Source of the DNA: Rhodospirillaceae bacterium
Lineage (GTDB): Bacteria; Pseudomonadota; Alphaproteobacteria; Rhodospirillales; Rhodospirillaceae
Reading direction: 5' to 3'
Length of the DNA stretch: 64,000 bases
Assembly: GCA_029245025.1 (NCBI GenBank)
Contig: JAQWQC010000031.1
Location: forward strand, 62,001-126,000
The translations under genes and the position numbers were made by a program. Positions 38,352-48,925 of this stretch are shown one piece after another (the stretch's first letter is position 1; each line of letters opens with the position of its first letter). Under the pieces are notes generated by a model that was given only the letters and a program-made list of their open reading frames with translations, made no database searches and was not told where the DNA came from.

Positions 38352-39654
38352 AGCCAAAGACGGGCGCGTTGCAACGGCTCGCCATAACTTCTTTTTGGCG
38401 GCGACAATCGCCGCCGCATTCTGTCTGTCGATTGTGCTCGCACCTGGTTTCGTGTTGGCCCAACAAGAGGTCTTCACGGTCACTGGGGTGCCTGTCGATG
38501 CGCGTGGTGGTACAATCACTGAAGCCCGAGCCCAAGGTTTGCAGGAGGGGCAGATTGAGGCGCTAGATCGGTTGTTACGGCGTTTGGTGCCAACCGCGTA
38601 TCAGACAGATTTGCGAAACCTGTCCACGCGTGATGCGATTGACCTGGTTCGCGATTTTTCGGTGTCAAATGAACGGACGGCATCAGGCCGATATCTTGCC
38701 GATTTAACGGTTCGGTTCCGCCCCGAGTCTATTCGGTCAACCCTGAGGTTGGCCGGTGTGCCATTTGCAGAGACAGTCAGTAAACCGATCACAGTGGTGC
38801 CGATCTACCAAGAATCCGTGGTATCCGAGCCAGTAATTTGGTCCGATTCGAATCCCTGGATGGATGCATGGATTCGTCTGCCTCAGGCTATGGGGCTCGT
38901 GCCCCGCCAGCTTCCATTCGGCGACCTGGAAGACTTATCAACGCTAAGCATTGAAGACGTCCAAGCCCGAGATCAGGTGAGGCTGCAAACCTGGGCCAGC
39001 CGTTATGGCGCTGATGACGTCGTTATTGCTTTGGCTTCTCCACTTAGCAGCCTTGGATCTGGGTCTGTAGGCGTGACGCTATATTTTACTCGAACCGGTG
39101 CAGAGCGACGGTTGGGTGTTCCCGCTACGGGTGGGCAGACTTGGTCTGAGTTATTTATTGCAGCGGCAGGCCAGGCCTGGGCTGTGGTTGAAGACCAATG
39201 GAAAAAAGAGAACATGCTGCAATTTGACTTAAGCGGTCAGATTACGGCGTTGGTCCCACTCAATTCCCTGGAGGATTGGCTAACTGTGCGGTCTCGTCTC
39301 GAGCAGGTTCCAATGATTGATCGCCATGAGTTGCAAGCGATCACGAGGGGTTTAGCTCAAGTCACCATTTATTATTTGGGTGACGAAGATCAGCTAAAGC
39401 TAGCGATGGCACAAAGTGATTTGGGGTTTTTTTGGCAGGACGAGGCGTGGGTAATTGAAGACCTTGCCGCGGAAACAAATATTATTCAAACCTTTGAGGA
39501 TTATAACACCGCGCCCTCTATGCCTGTTCCAGGATTACAATCTTCAATCTTCTCCCAGCCAGCAGAACAAGTGCCGCCACCATCTTACCCGGTTTGTTTG
39601 GCAATGGGACGTCCCAGCGGGGTCTTAAGGGTTTCTTCTGCTGATAAATCATGA
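38311..39654 (+). CDS. DUF2066 family secreted protein
   Basis: The 447-aa product has a basic start, a hydrophobic segment (about residues 29-47) with cleavage likely after VLAQ, and a DUF2066-like region ([39 protein letters not shown]) for which no function is known. AGAGGA lies 7 bases ahead of the ATG. It overlaps hda as ATGA, a common neighbour in Alphaproteobacteria, so the two are co-translated. Periplasmic location is inferred. Confidence 0.8.
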   Translation: MSASLSAAKRRRTIAKDGRVATARHNFFLAATIAAAFCLSIVLAPGFVLAQQEVFTVTGVPVDARGGTITEARAQGLQEGQIEALDRLLRRLVPTAYQTDLRNLSTRDAIDLVRDFSVSNERTASGRYLADLTVRFRPESIRSTLRLAGVPFAETVSKPITVVPIYQESVVSEPVIWSDSNPWMDAWIRLPQAMGLVPRQLPFGDLEDLSTLSIEDVQARDQVRLQTWASRYGADDVVIALASPLSSLGSGSVGVTLYFTRTGAERRLGVPATGGQTWSELFIAAAGQAWAVVEDQWKKENMLQFDLSGQITALVPLNSLEDWLTVRSRLEQVPMIDRHELQAITRGLAQVTIYYLGDEDQLKLAMAQSDLGFFWQDEAWVIEDLAAETNIIQTFEDYNTAPSMPVPGLQSSIFSQPAEQVPPPSYPVCLAMGRPSGVLRVSSADKS

Positions 39655-40334
39655 CGACATCAAAACAACTCCCCCTGGAACTGGGTCACCGCACGGCTAT
39701 CGGGCGCGCTGATTTTTTGGTTACTGACGCCAACCGTGAAGCTGTTGGCTGGATTGATACCTGGCCAAACTGGCCGGCGCCTTGTCTTGGGCTATATGGT
39801 CCCCCTGGGTGCGGCAAGTCACATCTGGTTCAAGTCTTCGTGGCAAAGGCAGGTGCTCATGTGCTTGAGGTGGGCGAGATATCGGAGGTTGAACCTGTCA
39901 CTCTCGTAGAGGCGCACAGCGCATTGATATGGGATAACGCTGATGCCGTGCCCGACGAATCAGCATTATTTCATCTTTTCAATGTGGTCCGTGAGGCGCG
40001 CAAGCATCTTCTCATCGTCGGTCAAACAGCACCCGCCCGATGGGACGTGGCTCTCCCCGACCTGAAATCCCGCCTAAGCGGTATGCCATCGGTTGAAATA
40101 CGATCGCCAGATGATGCGACGATCGCTGCTGTACTGGTGAAGCTCTTTCGTGACCGTCAGTTAGAGGTCACACCAGAATTGGTAGACTACGTCCAAAAAC
40201 GAATTCCGCGCACCTTTGCCGCCATACAAAAAATGACGGAGCGCGTCGATCACGATGCTTTAGCGCAAAATCGAAAAATCACAGTTCCGTTGGTGCGCGA
40301 TATCTTAGACAGCTACAACTTCAGGCCTGATTAA
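39651..40334 (+). CDS. hda: Hda/HdaA-like DnaA regulatory ATPase
   Basis: AAA+ protein related to DnaA domain III that helps inactivate DnaA-ATP after initiation. The 227-aa product begins with KQLPLELGH, which fits the clamp-binding QL[SP]LP-type motif of Hda, then Walker A GPPGCGKS (50-57), a LIWDNAD Walker B-like stretch, and sensor region LKSRLSG. No C-terminal DNA-binding domain IV is present, which separates it from DnaA. Confidence 0.9.
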   Translation: MTTSKQLPLELGHRTAIGRADFLVTDANREAVGWIDTWPNWPAPCLGLYGPPGCGKSHLVQVFVAKAGAHVLEVGEISEVEPVTLVEAHSALIWDNADAVPDESALFHLFNVVREARKHLLIVGQTAPARWDVALPDLKSRLSGMPSVEIRSPDDATIAAVLVKLFRDRQLEVTPELVDYVQKRIPRTFAAIQKMTERVDHDALAQNRKITVPLVRDILDSYNFRPD

Positions 40335-40407
40335 TCTATCGCCGAATCTTCAAGCCGCGGAGTTTTATAAAGCGCTTAAGTTAGCCACATGACGCGTCAA
40401 TCTGGTC

Positions 40408-40878
40408 TCACTGTTCGCAGCTAATAGATACCTTAGCCAGAGCCATTACAGGATGCTTTGAAAGTGCGCCGGATAGCGCGGCGTTTGAGGTATTTCGTTG
40501 GTCCGCCAAGACACGAGTCAAATCTTTCATTGTAGGGTTGTGCCCAACCAACAAGCCTCGATCGGCTAATCCGCCTTGCCTTATATGTGCTGCCGCCATT
40601 TCCGTCGAGGCGAGGTAGAGTTCGTTCACATAAGACACCTTCAGATCGGGCCAAATCACTAAAACCGGTTCTAAGGTGAGGCCTGCTCGTTTTGCCGTCG
40701 AGCACATCACGAAACCTGGCTTTAGATCTGAAAACTTAAGGTGGCGGTCTATTTTCTTGGCCTCGCGTTGTCCTCGCGGGGCTAGGGAACGCGCATGATC
40801 ATTCGTAGATTCGTTAACCGCTTTGGCATGTCGCAAGAGCAAGAGGGAAAGTGTTAAGAGGTGTCCTATAATCGACAC
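40408..40878 (-). CDS. SixA-like histidine phosphatase
   Basis: Small phosphoglycerate-mutase-fold phosphatase. The 156-aa product has LLLLRHAKA (the RHG-type motif with catalytic histidine near residue 17), an SDLKPGFVMCSTAKRA block and VGHNPTMKDL with the second histidine. SixA removes phosphate from phosphohistidine domains in E. coli; targets here are unknown. The start is uncertain: the GTG at 40878 lies directly beside a TATAAT, so a later start may be used. Confidence 0.78.
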   Translation of the reverse strand: MSIIGHLLTLSLLLLRHAKAVNESTNDHARSLAPRGQREAKKIDRHLKFSDLKPGFVMCSTAKRAGLTLEPVLVIWPDLKVSYVNELYLASTEMAAAHIRQGGLADRGLLVGHNPTMKDLTRVLADQRNTSNAALSGALSKHPVMALAKVSISCEQ

Positions 40879-41022
40879 ATTATAAGCTGTCGTGATAGGG
40901 TTCAGATCCCGTAAAAATTGCGTTTTGTGAAATACGGTTCCAGGGCCGTTAGTTTCTGCTTTCTAGCGGGGGGCGTGGTAGCAAGAAAAAATCTGCCAGT
41001 GAATGACTAAAGGAATATTTGC

Positions 41023-43188
41023 GTGAGCCCACAAGACAGTACCCCTGTCTCTGAGAACGCTGATCGGCCTACGATAAGTCTGGATAGCAGTGATCGGTTT
41101 ATCAACCGGGAACTCTCTTGGCTGTCGTTCAATACGCGCGTCCTTGAGGAAGCCGAAAATGTCAAACATCCCCTGTTGGAACGGGTACGATTTTTGTCGA
41201 TATCGGCATCTAACCTGGATGAATTTTATATGGTTCGCGTCGCTGGCCTAAAAGGGCAGGTTAGGGCTGGTGTGACGCAGCGGAGCGCTGATGATCTGAC
41301 TCCGCAAGAACAACTCACTCAAATTAACTCCGCTGTTCGAGATATCCTGCGGCATCAAGACGAATGTTGGGATTTGTTGCAGGTAGAACTCGACAAAGAA
41401 GAAATTCATGTCGTTTCAAAAGATGAACTCAATGCTACGGATAAGGCCTGGCTCCTCGACCGTTTTATGGAGCATATTTTTCCTGTTCTTACACCCTTGG
41501 CGATTGACCCGGCTCACCCATTTCCTTTCATACCCAACCTTGGCTTATCTCTCATTCTACAACTGGTGCGCATTGAGAATGGCGAAGGTATGCGGGCCCT
41601 TGTGCCCATGCCATCGCAGGTGGATCGATTGATTCGCCTGCGTGGGCGGAAAATAAGGTTTATTACTCTTGAAGAGGTCATAACACTTTTCTTTGACCGC
41701 CTCTTTCCCGGTTTCAAGGTTATGCAGTCGGGTGTGTTTCGAGTGCTTCGCGATAGTGAAATGGAGATTGATGAAGAAGCCCAAGACTTGGTGCAGAGCT
41801 TCGAAACAGCGTTGAAGCGTAGACGGCGCGGCAGCTGTATCCGTTTAAAGGTCAGTGCGTCTATGCCCGAAGACCAGGTCAATTTAATTTGCGACGAATT
41901 GGAAGTGTCGTCGGATGATATGTTTCGTATGGACGGGATGATTGGTCTCGCAGACGTTATCCAGCTTATTACAGGAGAGCGCCCTGACCTTGAATTCGTC
42001 CCCTACAACGTTAGATTCCCAGAGCGAATTAGAGATTTCGGGGGTGATAGTTTCGCCGCTATTCGCAAGAAGGACATTATCGTCCACCACCCATACGAGT
42101 CTTTCGATGCGGTCGTGCAGTTTCTCCGGCAGGCGGCCCAAGACCTTAACGTTGTGTCGATCAAACAGACTCTCTACCGCACAAGTAAGAACTCGCCGAT
42201 TGTTGAGGCCTTAATAGAGGCGGCTGAGGCTGGAAAATCCGTAACTGCTATGGTGGAGCTCAAGGCCCGTTTTGATGAAGAGGCAAACATCCGTTGGGCG
42301 AGGGATCTGGAACGAGCTGGCGCCAATGTGGTCTATGGTTTTGTTGATCTAAAAACCCATGCCAAGATTTCCCTTGTAACTCGTCGGGAAGGCAGTGCGC
42401 TGAATTCCTATGTTCACTTCGGGACTGGGAACTATCACCCGGTTACAGCGAAAATCTACACCGACTTGTCTTTTTTCACGTGTGATCCTGCTCTGTGTCG
42501 CGATGCTAATCGGGCCTTCAACTTCATGACCGGATACGCCCAACCCGATTCTCTAGAGAAGCTAGCGATTGCGCCGATCGGCCTTAAAGAAAAGATTGAT
42601 GACCTTATTGATCAGGAAATTGAATTTGCAAAAGCTGGTCAGCCCGGAACCATATGGGCGAAAATGAACTCGCTTGTTGATCCTACTGTTATTGACGCTC
42701 TGTACGAAGCGTCCCAGGCGGGCGTACAAATAGAGCTCATTGTGCGTGGTATTTGCTGTCTGCGACCCGGCGTGCCCGGCTTATCTGAGAACATTCGCGT
42801 TAAGAGTATCATTGGGAGATTTCTCGAGCATTCGCGAGTCTTCGTATTCGGCAATGGGCACCCAGTGCCCTCTCGCGCCGCAAAAGTCTATATGTCGTCT
42901 GCGGACTGGATGACGAGGAATATCGTCAACCGTGTGGAAACCTTCGTTCCGATCGAGAATCATACAGTACATCAGCAGGTGCTTGATCAAATCATGGTCG
43001 CAAATATCAACGATAACCTGCAGAGTTGGACCCTTGATTCGGACGGCCGGTTTGCCCGGGACGAGGCTGGCGACGCACCGTTTAGTGCCCATGATTACTT
43101 CATGAATAACCCGAGTTTGTCGGGTCAGGGAAGCGCGCTTGATCAGGCAAAACGTCAAGTGACCAAATTGGTTCCAAGCCGCCGATAA
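41023..43188 (+). CDS. ppk: Polyphosphate kinase 1
   Basis: Builds long polyphosphate chains from ATP at the membrane. The 721-aa product has the N-terminal [19 protein letters not shown], a helical head domain, [14 protein letters not shown], and two phospholipase D-like halves with [11 protein letters not shown] (phosphohistidine region) and [13 protein letters not shown]. Starts at a GTG with AAAGGA 9 bases upstream. ppx follows 30 bases later, giving synthesis and breakdown in one operon. Confidence 0.98.
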   Translation: MSPQDSTPVSENADRPTISLDSSDRFINRELSWLSFNTRVLEEAENVKHPLLERVRFLSISASNLDEFYMVRVAGLKGQVRAGVTQRSADDLTPQEQLTQINSAVRDILRHQDECWDLLQVELDKEEIHVVSKDELNATDKAWLLDRFMEHIFPVLTPLAIDPAHPFPFIPNLGLSLILQLVRIENGEGMRALVPMPSQVDRLIRLRGRKIRFITLEEVITLFFDRLFPGFKVMQSGVFRVLRDSEMEIDEEAQDLVQSFETALKRRRRGSCIRLKVSASMPEDQVNLICDELEVSSDDMFRMDGMIGLADVIQLITGERPDLEFVPYNVRFPERIRDFGGDSFAAIRKKDIIVHHPYESFDAVVQFLRQAAQDLNVVSIKQTLYRTSKNSPIVEALIEAAEAGKSVTAMVELKARFDEEANIRWARDLERAGANVVYGFVDLKTHAKISLVTRREGSALNSYVHFGTGNYHPVTAKIYTDLSFFTCDPALCRDANRAFNFMTGYAQPDSLEKLAIAPIGLKEKIDDLIDQEIEFAKAGQPGTIWAKMNSLVDPTVIDALYEASQAGVQIELIVRGICCLRPGVPGLSENIRVKSIIGRFLEHSRVFVFGNGHPVPSRAAKVYMSSADWMTRNIVNRVETFVPIENHTVHQQVLDQIMVANINDNLQSWTLDSDGRFARDEAGDAPFSAHDYFMNNPSLSGQGSALDQAKRQVTKLVPSRR

Positions 43189-43218
43189 ACCTGCTATCAG
43201 CGCTGCTCTTAGAGTTTG

Positions 43219-44730
43219 ATGAGAGAAACAAGCGTGCCTGAAGACAGCACGATACTGGCCGACCGTCACCGGCCCATAGGCGTCATAGATATCGGGTCAA
43301 ACTCGGTGCGATTGGTCGTCTATAGCGGTGTTATGAGAACGCCGACTCCGATCTACAATGAGAAATCCATTTGCGCCTTAGGGCGCGATCTTGAATCTAC
43401 GGGCAAATTGCACCCGGACGGTATTGAGAAAGCACTCCAAATTCTGGGACGTTTTACGGCCCTGATAGAGGCGATGGGCCTAGACAGACTAGATGTACTA
43501 GGAACTGCCGCTATTCGTGACGCGTCGGACGGCAAGAAATTTACAGAGCTCGTTAAAAAAGAAACGGGGCTGTCCGTAAAAGTTTTGTCCGGGAAGCAAG
43601 AGGCGCAGCGAAGTGCACTTGGTGTGCTGTGCGGGATCCCCGATGCTGACGGTATGGTGGCGGATCTCGGTGGAGGTAGTCTTGAACTTGTCGATGTCCA
43701 TGGCAGTGATTTTGCCCACCACGCGACCTTACCCCTCGGCACGCTCCGCCTTGCAGATTCGTCCGGTCTCGACTTGGACAAAGCGCTCGAAACAATAAAT
43801 CAGCACCTCGATCAAGAAGCGTGGATTTCCGGAGTGAAGGGGCGGACAGTTTATGCCGTGGGTGGAGCGTGGCGGGCTCTAGCTCGAGTTTGCATCGCCC
43901 ATATGAACTACCCGCTACATGTCTTGGATAATTTTACGCTCACGCGACCCCAAGCCCAGTCTCTGTTCGGACTTATCTCTAATCTTGGCCCTCAGACGCT
44001 GGAGAAAATCCGTCGTGTTGACAAGTCGCGTCTCCAAGCTCTGCCGTTGGCGGCGGCTATGCTTGGGCGTCTGTTGGAGGTGGCGCGGCCAGATAACCTT
44101 GTGTTCTCGATTTACGGTATGCGCGAAGGTCAATTTTACAAGGACCTGCCTAACGCCTTGAAATCCGAAGACCCGCTTATCAGTGCAGCAGAGGAATTGT
44201 GTCGCGCAGCTGGACGTGATCCGCGCTCCGGGCACGAGGCATTCGAATGGTTGGCGCCTCTTTTTCCAGGCGAGACAAAAGATCAAGCCAGACTCCGCCT
44301 CGCAGCTTGCATTTTACGAGATGTCTATTGGTCTGAGCATCCTGACTTTCGTGCCGAACAGGCTTTTCTGCGCGCACTCCGACTACCCTTTATGGGGTTG
44401 GGGCACGAAGACAGGGCGAGTTTGGCGTTGGCATTGTTTTACCGATACCGCACAGATGATACGACCCCGACAATTGATCAAGCACATGCAGTGCTTGATG
44501 AGGCCCGTCTTCATCGGGTCAGAACAATCGGTTTAGGACTCCGACTCGCCTATTCATTGACCGGAGGTGCACCTGGGATTCTTAAGAAGGCAAAACTAGA
44601 CATAGGGAAGATCGCTATAACTTTATTGATTCCCGCTGATGAAACGGTATTCGACGGAGGATCCTATCCTAAGAGGTTGTCTCGCTTGGCAAGTCACGTT
44701 GACCGCAAAGACAAAATACAGATCGTATAG
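43219..44730 (+). CDS. ppx: Exopolyphosphatase, Ppx/GppA family
   Basis: Releases phosphate from polyphosphate ends (or converts pppGpp to ppGpp). The 503-aa product has the ASKHA-fold phosphate loop VIDIGSNSVRLVVY, a GTAAIRDASDG block, DLGGGSLELVDV, VGGAWRALA, and a C-terminal helical HD-like domain from about residue 320. I use the ATG at 43219; a TTG just before and a GTG at 43234 are alternatives. Partner of ppk. Confidence 0.95.
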   Translation: MRETSVPEDSTILADRHRPIGVIDIGSNSVRLVVYSGVMRTPTPIYNEKSICALGRDLESTGKLHPDGIEKALQILGRFTALIEAMGLDRLDVLGTAAIRDASDGKKFTELVKKETGLSVKVLSGKQEAQRSALGVLCGIPDADGMVADLGGGSLELVDVHGSDFAHHATLPLGTLRLADSSGLDLDKALETINQHLDQEAWISGVKGRTVYAVGGAWRALARVCIAHMNYPLHVLDNFTLTRPQAQSLFGLISNLGPQTLEKIRRVDKSRLQALPLAAAMLGRLLEVARPDNLVFSIYGMREGQFYKDLPNALKSEDPLISAAEELCRAAGRDPRSGHEAFEWLAPLFPGETKDQARLRLAACILRDVYWSEHPDFRAEQAFLRALRLPFMGLGHEDRASLALALFYRYRTDDTTPTIDQAHAVLDEARLHRVRTIGLGLRLAYSLTGGAPGILKKAKLDIGKIAITLLIPADETVFDGGSYPKRLSRLASHVDRKDKIQIV

Positions 44731-44741
44731 CGCGTGGCTCG

Positions 44742-45896
44742 CTAAGCTCGTTCAATGACTTCTATGACCTTGCTGTCGGGGGATAAGCTAAGCGCTAGCT
44801 TTCCATGTTTAAGCCTCAGCGCATCTTCGCCAAAGAGGTCGCGACGCCAACCGGACAGGGCAGGTACGTCAGCAGCGTCATCACAAGCAATTCGCTCAAG
44901 ATCATAGACGGTGGCGACCAATTTAAGGGCAACATCACTGGCTTCGCACCGTGCTTTCAACAAGACTTTAAGTAGATCAATGACCGGGCCAAGACCAGGC
45001 GGTTTCTCGAGAGGTCTAGGAAGTCTAGGGCATTGATCATCTGGCGTATCGAGCCCTAGTTTAATGGCGGCGATAACTTCGGAAGCATGTTTGCTACGGG
45101 CGAGGTGTTTGGCAAGACGTGTCTGCGATAGTGCCTTCTCATCTGTTGGCCGTAGAGCGGCTAGCTCAACCAGAGCGTCATCCTTAATAACTCGCCTGCG
45201 CGGTGTATTCTGCTTTTGAGCAGTGCGTTCTCGCCAGGCAGAAACTTCTTTTAGGATGGCCAGAAAGCGAGGCCTTTTCTCACGTGACTTTAACCGACGC
45301 CAGGATTCTTCCGGTGACAAGGAATAGGTATCCGAGCTCGTCAGGATTCCCATTTCCTCGGCAACCCAAGAGGCTCGATCCGAGCGCTCCAGTTCAGCTT
45401 TGAGTTTGACGTATATATCTCGCAGATGCGTGACGTCTGCCAAGGCATACTCAATCTGTTTTTCTGATAGCGGTCGCCGTGTCCAGTCTGTGAAGCGCTG
45501 ACTTTTGTCGATCCGTGCCTTGGTGAGCTTGGTGACCAAGGTCTCGTAGCCTACGGATTCGCCAAACCCACAGACCATTGCTGCAACTTGGCTATCAAAA
45601 AGGGGTGCTGGAATGAGACCAGCTTTGTGGAAAAAGATCTCTAAATCTTGTCGCGCTGCGTGGAAGACCTTGATCACGTCAGTGTTGCTGAAAAGGTCGT
45701 ATAGCGGTGCCAGATCGAGGCCATCTGCCATCGCATCAATGCAGTAGGCCTCATCGGGCCCAGCAACTTGGACCAAACACAGCAACGGCCAGTAGGTCGT
45801 TTCCCGGTGGAATTCCGTATCGACGGTGATGAATTCTGCTGTAGACAGCCGCTGACAAAAGGCGGCCAAATCATCAGTTCTGGTGATTAACTCCAT
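44742..45896 (-). CDS. rnd: Ribonuclease D
   Basis: 3'-5' exonuclease for tRNA maturation. The 384-aa product has the DEDD active site: TVDTEFHRE (near residue 23), FHAARQDLEIF, and YALADVTHLRDIY, followed by an HRDC domain (about 205-285; RTAQKQNTPRRRVIKDD) and a second helical domain. I start at 45896, the ATG of MELITRTDDL; the frame upstream to 45986 looks non-coding. The overlap-free junction with ppx is convergent. Confidence 0.93.
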   Translation of the reverse strand: MELITRTDDLAAFCQRLSTAEFITVDTEFHRETTYWPLLCLVQVAGPDEAYCIDAMADGLDLAPLYDLFSNTDVIKVFHAARQDLEIFFHKAGLIPAPLFDSQVAAMVCGFGESVGYETLVTKLTKARIDKSQRFTDWTRRPLSEKQIEYALADVTHLRDIYVKLKAELERSDRASWVAEEMGILTSSDTYSLSPEESWRRLKSREKRPRFLAILKEVSAWRERTAQKQNTPRRRVIKDDALVELAALRPTDEKALSQTRLAKHLARSKHASEVIAAIKLGLDTPDDQCPRLPRPLEKPPGLGPVIDLLKVLLKARCEASDVALKLVATVYDLERIACDDAADVPALSGWRRDLFGEDALRLKHGKLALSLSPDSKVIEVIERA

Positions 45897-46019
45897 GACC
45901 GATGTCTTATCGTCTCTGTCCGAACGCCGCAACCGGCAGGGCGCAAGAGAACAATCTTTTGCTGAGATCGGCCAGAACCTTGACAAATGATCCGGTTCGG
46001 TGTGGTTTCTCCGCCCGTT

Positions 46020-46040
46020 CCCTAGGTAACAGGCCTAGGG
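46020..46040. repeat. CCCTAGG inverted repeat upstream of aspS
   Basis: Perfect 7-bp arms CCCTAGG / CCTAGGG around a 7-base centre, 29 bases ahead of the aspS start, in the divergent gap to rnd. A TTGACA lies 35 bases further up (45980-45985). It could be an operator or a leader hairpin; no T-box features are present. Confidence 0.4.
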
Positions 46041-46068
46041 TCTAATATTCCGTTACAGGGACTCGGTA

Positions 46069-47874
46069 ATGCACCGTTACAGAACGCACAATTGCGGCGC
46101 GCTGCGCCTCGAAGACGCTGGAAAACAAGCCCGCTTATCTGGCTGGGTTCACCGCAAACGGGACCACGGCAACCTGGTCTTTGTCGACCTGCGGGATCAG
46201 TTTGGGGTTACCCAATGCGTGGTCGATACGTCTAGCCCTGTTTTCGCTACGATCGATAACGCCCGTTCTGAAACTGTCTTATGCATCACCGGGAGTGTAG
46301 TTGAGCGCACGGATGATACCGTTAATGAGAAGCTCCCCACTGGTAAGGTGGAAGTGCAGATTGAGGCAGTTGAAGCCCTGTCTCAAACCGACGTTTTACC
46401 TATTCAGGTGTACGGTGAGAACGATTACCCAGAAGATTTAAGGTTGAAGTATCGTTATCTCGATCTTCGCCGGGAAGAGATGCGAATTAATATCCTGCTG
46501 CGGTCGCAGGTTATCGCCAGCATTCGCCGTCGAATGATCGAATCCGGGTTTACTGAATTTCAAACCCCTATTCTTACTGCGTCGTCGCCCGAGGGTGCGC
46601 GCGATTTCTTGGTGCCATCGAGACTTCATCCAGGACGGTTCTACGCACTTCCCCAGGCGCCACAAATCTTCAAGCAACTCGTTATGGTCTCCGGCTTTGA
46701 CCGTTACTTCCAGATTGCGCCATGCTTTCGCGACGAAGATGGACGCGCAGATCGTTCACCTGGAGAGTTCTACCAATTAGACCTTGAGATGGCTTTCGTT
46801 ACGCAAGATGACGTATTCGAGGCCATAGAGCCCGTCATTGGCGGAGTGTTCTCTGAGTTCGCGAACGGGAGAGTTGTGACAGAAGGGCAGTGGCCGCGTA
46901 TTCCCTATGCCGAAGCAATTTTTAAGTACGGCACCGACAAACCCGATCTACGGAATCCGTTATTAATTACGGATGTTACGGAGTCTTTTGCGGGCTCTAA
47001 CTTCGGGTTATTTGCTAAGAACATCGAAAAAGGGTCGATCGTGCGCGCGATTCCAGCGCCTGGCTCGGCAGGGCAGCCACGAAGTTATTTTGACAAACTT
47101 AATGACTGGGCCCGCAGCGAGGGCGCTGGTGGGCTTGGATATATTGTTTATGAGGCAGACGGCGGTGTTAAGGGTCCAATCGCAAAGAATCTAGATGATG
47201 ACCGTGTTGCTGCCATTCGAGATGCGGCCGGTGTCGGATCCGGAGATAGCGTGTTCTTCGTGTGCGACAAGCCTTCCGTCGCTGAAAAGTTTGCTGGCGT
47301 TGTGCGCACCAAAGTATGTGAGGAGTTGGACCTTCTTGCGAGAGACAGGTTCGATATCTGCTGGATCGTGGACTATCCCATGTATGAGCAAGATGAGGCG
47401 ACCGGTGAGATCGATTTCAGCCACAACCCATTTTCTATGCCCCAAGGTGGGCTCGAAGCGCTTGAGACAAAAGACCCTCTCGATGTGATGGCTTACCAGT
47501 ATGACATTGTCTGCAACGGCGTGGAGCTGTGCTCAGGCGCAATCCGTAACCATCGTCCGGACATCATGATCAAAGCTTTCTCAATCGCTGGCTACGCGGA
47601 AAGTGTGATTGAAGAGCGCTTTGGCGGTATGTTTAACGCTTTCAAATACGGCGCACCGCCGCACGGTGGTGCGGCGCCGGGGATTGATCGAATTGTTATG
47701 TTATTGGCTGATACGCCCAATATTCGTGAAGTTACGTTGTTCCCCATGAACAACCAAGCTGAAGACCTCATGATGCAGGCACCAAACGAAGTCAGCGAAA
47801 AACAGCTCAAAGAACTCCATATAAAACTCGACCTTCCAAAGGAGATCGAGAGAGGCGAGCGGGGCGCTGAATAA
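46069..47874 (+). CDS. aspS: Aspartyl-tRNA synthetase
   Basis: Charges tRNA-Asp (and, in bacteria lacking AsnS, tRNA-Asn for amidation). The 601-aa product has an OB-fold anticodon domain ([19 protein letters not shown]), class II motif 1 to 3 regions ([33 protein letters not shown] near residue 540) and the bacterial GAD insertion (about 300-415). Length and insertion match the bacterial form. Whether it is discriminating cannot be judged by eye. Confidence 0.97.
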   Translation: MHRYRTHNCGALRLEDAGKQARLSGWVHRKRDHGNLVFVDLRDQFGVTQCVVDTSSPVFATIDNARSETVLCITGSVVERTDDTVNEKLPTGKVEVQIEAVEALSQTDVLPIQVYGENDYPEDLRLKYRYLDLRREEMRINILLRSQVIASIRRRMIESGFTEFQTPILTASSPEGARDFLVPSRLHPGRFYALPQAPQIFKQLVMVSGFDRYFQIAPCFRDEDGRADRSPGEFYQLDLEMAFVTQDDVFEAIEPVIGGVFSEFANGRVVTEGQWPRIPYAEAIFKYGTDKPDLRNPLLITDVTESFAGSNFGLFAKNIEKGSIVRAIPAPGSAGQPRSYFDKLNDWARSEGAGGLGYIVYEADGGVKGPIAKNLDDDRVAAIRDAAGVGSGDSVFFVCDKPSVAEKFAGVVRTKVCEELDLLARDRFDICWIVDYPMYEQDEATGEIDFSHNPFSMPQGGLEALETKDPLDVMAYQYDIVCNGVELCSGAIRNHRPDIMIKAFSIAGYAESVIEERFGGMFNAFKYGAPPHGGAAPGIDRIVMLLADTPNIREVTLFPMNNQAEDLMMQAPNEVSEKQLKELHIKLDLPKEIERGERGAE

Positions 47875-47880
47875 CTTGGT

Positions 47881-48816
47881 TTAGTTTGTATTTGGCCAAA
47901 GCCAGGCGGCTCCCCTAACTCCACTGGAATCGCCATGTTTTGGGGGAAGCAACTGTGTCTCAACCGTGTCAGAAAAAATGAATGCGTCCCAGATTTTGGG
48001 TACTTCTTCATAGAGTAGTGGAATGTTTGACAGGCCGCCGCCAAGTACAACGACATTGGGGTCAATGACGTTAATGATTGAAGCTAATGCTTTCGAGATT
48101 CGGGAGACGTAGTGATTCAGCGCAGTCTGGGCAAATGCGTTTCCCTCGGCGGCGGCATCGACAACAGCTTTGGCATTATCGAAAGTATGCGATTTTTCGT
48201 TGTCATATGCATCTTGGCAAAGGCCTTGGCCTGACAAGAAAGTCTCAATACATCCGGATCTTCCGCAATAGCATTCTGGACCTGGAATCTCGTCGCGAGC
48301 TAAGTCCGGCCAGGGCAGGGGGTTGTGGCCCCACTCGCCCGTAATTGCATTCGGCCCTCTGACAATCTTTTTGTCGACGACAAGCCCTCCGCCGACGCCG
48401 GTACCGAGGATGACGCCAAATACAATGGGGTGACGATCTCCCGATCCGTCAGATGCTTCAGAGAGGGCGAAGCAATCTGCGTCGTTCGCAAGCCGAATTG
48501 CCCGTCCCAGCTGGGTTTCAATATCGCGATCAAGCGGTCGGCCGATGAGACAGGTTGAATTCGCGTTCTTAACTAATCCTGTGGAAGGAGAAATTGTGCC
48601 CGGGATGCCAATCCCCACAGTTGGCAGATCGTCACTTTTTTCAGTATCCAACTCAGAGTCTGCTGCGAGAACCAAATCAACTATAGCCGCAACTGTTACT
48701 GCGTAGTCACCAACAGGGGTTGGAACACGTTTTCTAAGTAACTCCGCGCCGTCACCATCGAGCGCAATTAATTCAATTTTTGTTCCGCCTAAGTCGATTC
48801 CGTATCTTACAGACAT
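47881..48816 (-). CDS. ROK-family sugar kinase
   Basis: The 311-aa product starts YGIDLGGTKIELIAL, an ATP-binding ROK start, and has the family zinc motif CYCGRSGCIETFLSG near residue 175, plus GTGVGGGLVV and VVLGGGLSN. The family phosphorylates glucose, fructose, N-acetylglucosamine or N-acetylmannosamine; the absence of a helix-turn-helix marks it as a kinase, not a repressor. Substrate cannot be fixed; fructokinase or glucokinase are likely. Convergent with aspS with a 6-base gap. Confidence 0.88.
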   Translation of the reverse strand: MSVRYGIDLGGTKIELIALDGDGAELLRKRVPTPVGDYAVTVAAIVDLVLAADSELDTEKSDDLPTVGIGIPGTISPSTGLVKNANSTCLIGRPLDRDIETQLGRAIRLANDADCFALSEASDGSGDRHPIVFGVILGTGVGGGLVVDKKIVRGPNAITGEWGHNPLPWPDLARDEIPGPECYCGRSGCIETFLSGQGLCQDAYDNEKSHTFDNAKAVVDAAAEGNAFAQTALNHYVSRISKALASIINVIDPNVVVLGGGLSNIPLLYEEVPKIWDAFIFSDTVETQLLPPKHGDSSGVRGAAWLWPNTN

Positions 48817-48925
48817 GCTTCAACCATAACCCGTTTTCTCTTTCCATGCAGCCTCGTGTTTAATTATGGCGATAATACTGGGGCTCGGGTAGCATTGGTA
48901 AATCCTGGAGCTGACAGGTAACATA

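Noticed and set aside
40879-41022. Regulatory RNA or Pho box in the sixA-ppk gap
   Set aside because: I could not find an RNA signature or a convincing pair of phosphate-box repeats by eye.
46020-46040. T-box or tRNA-like leader for aspS
   Set aside because: No T-box sequence or specifier loop is visible in the short gap; such leaders are rare in this phylum.
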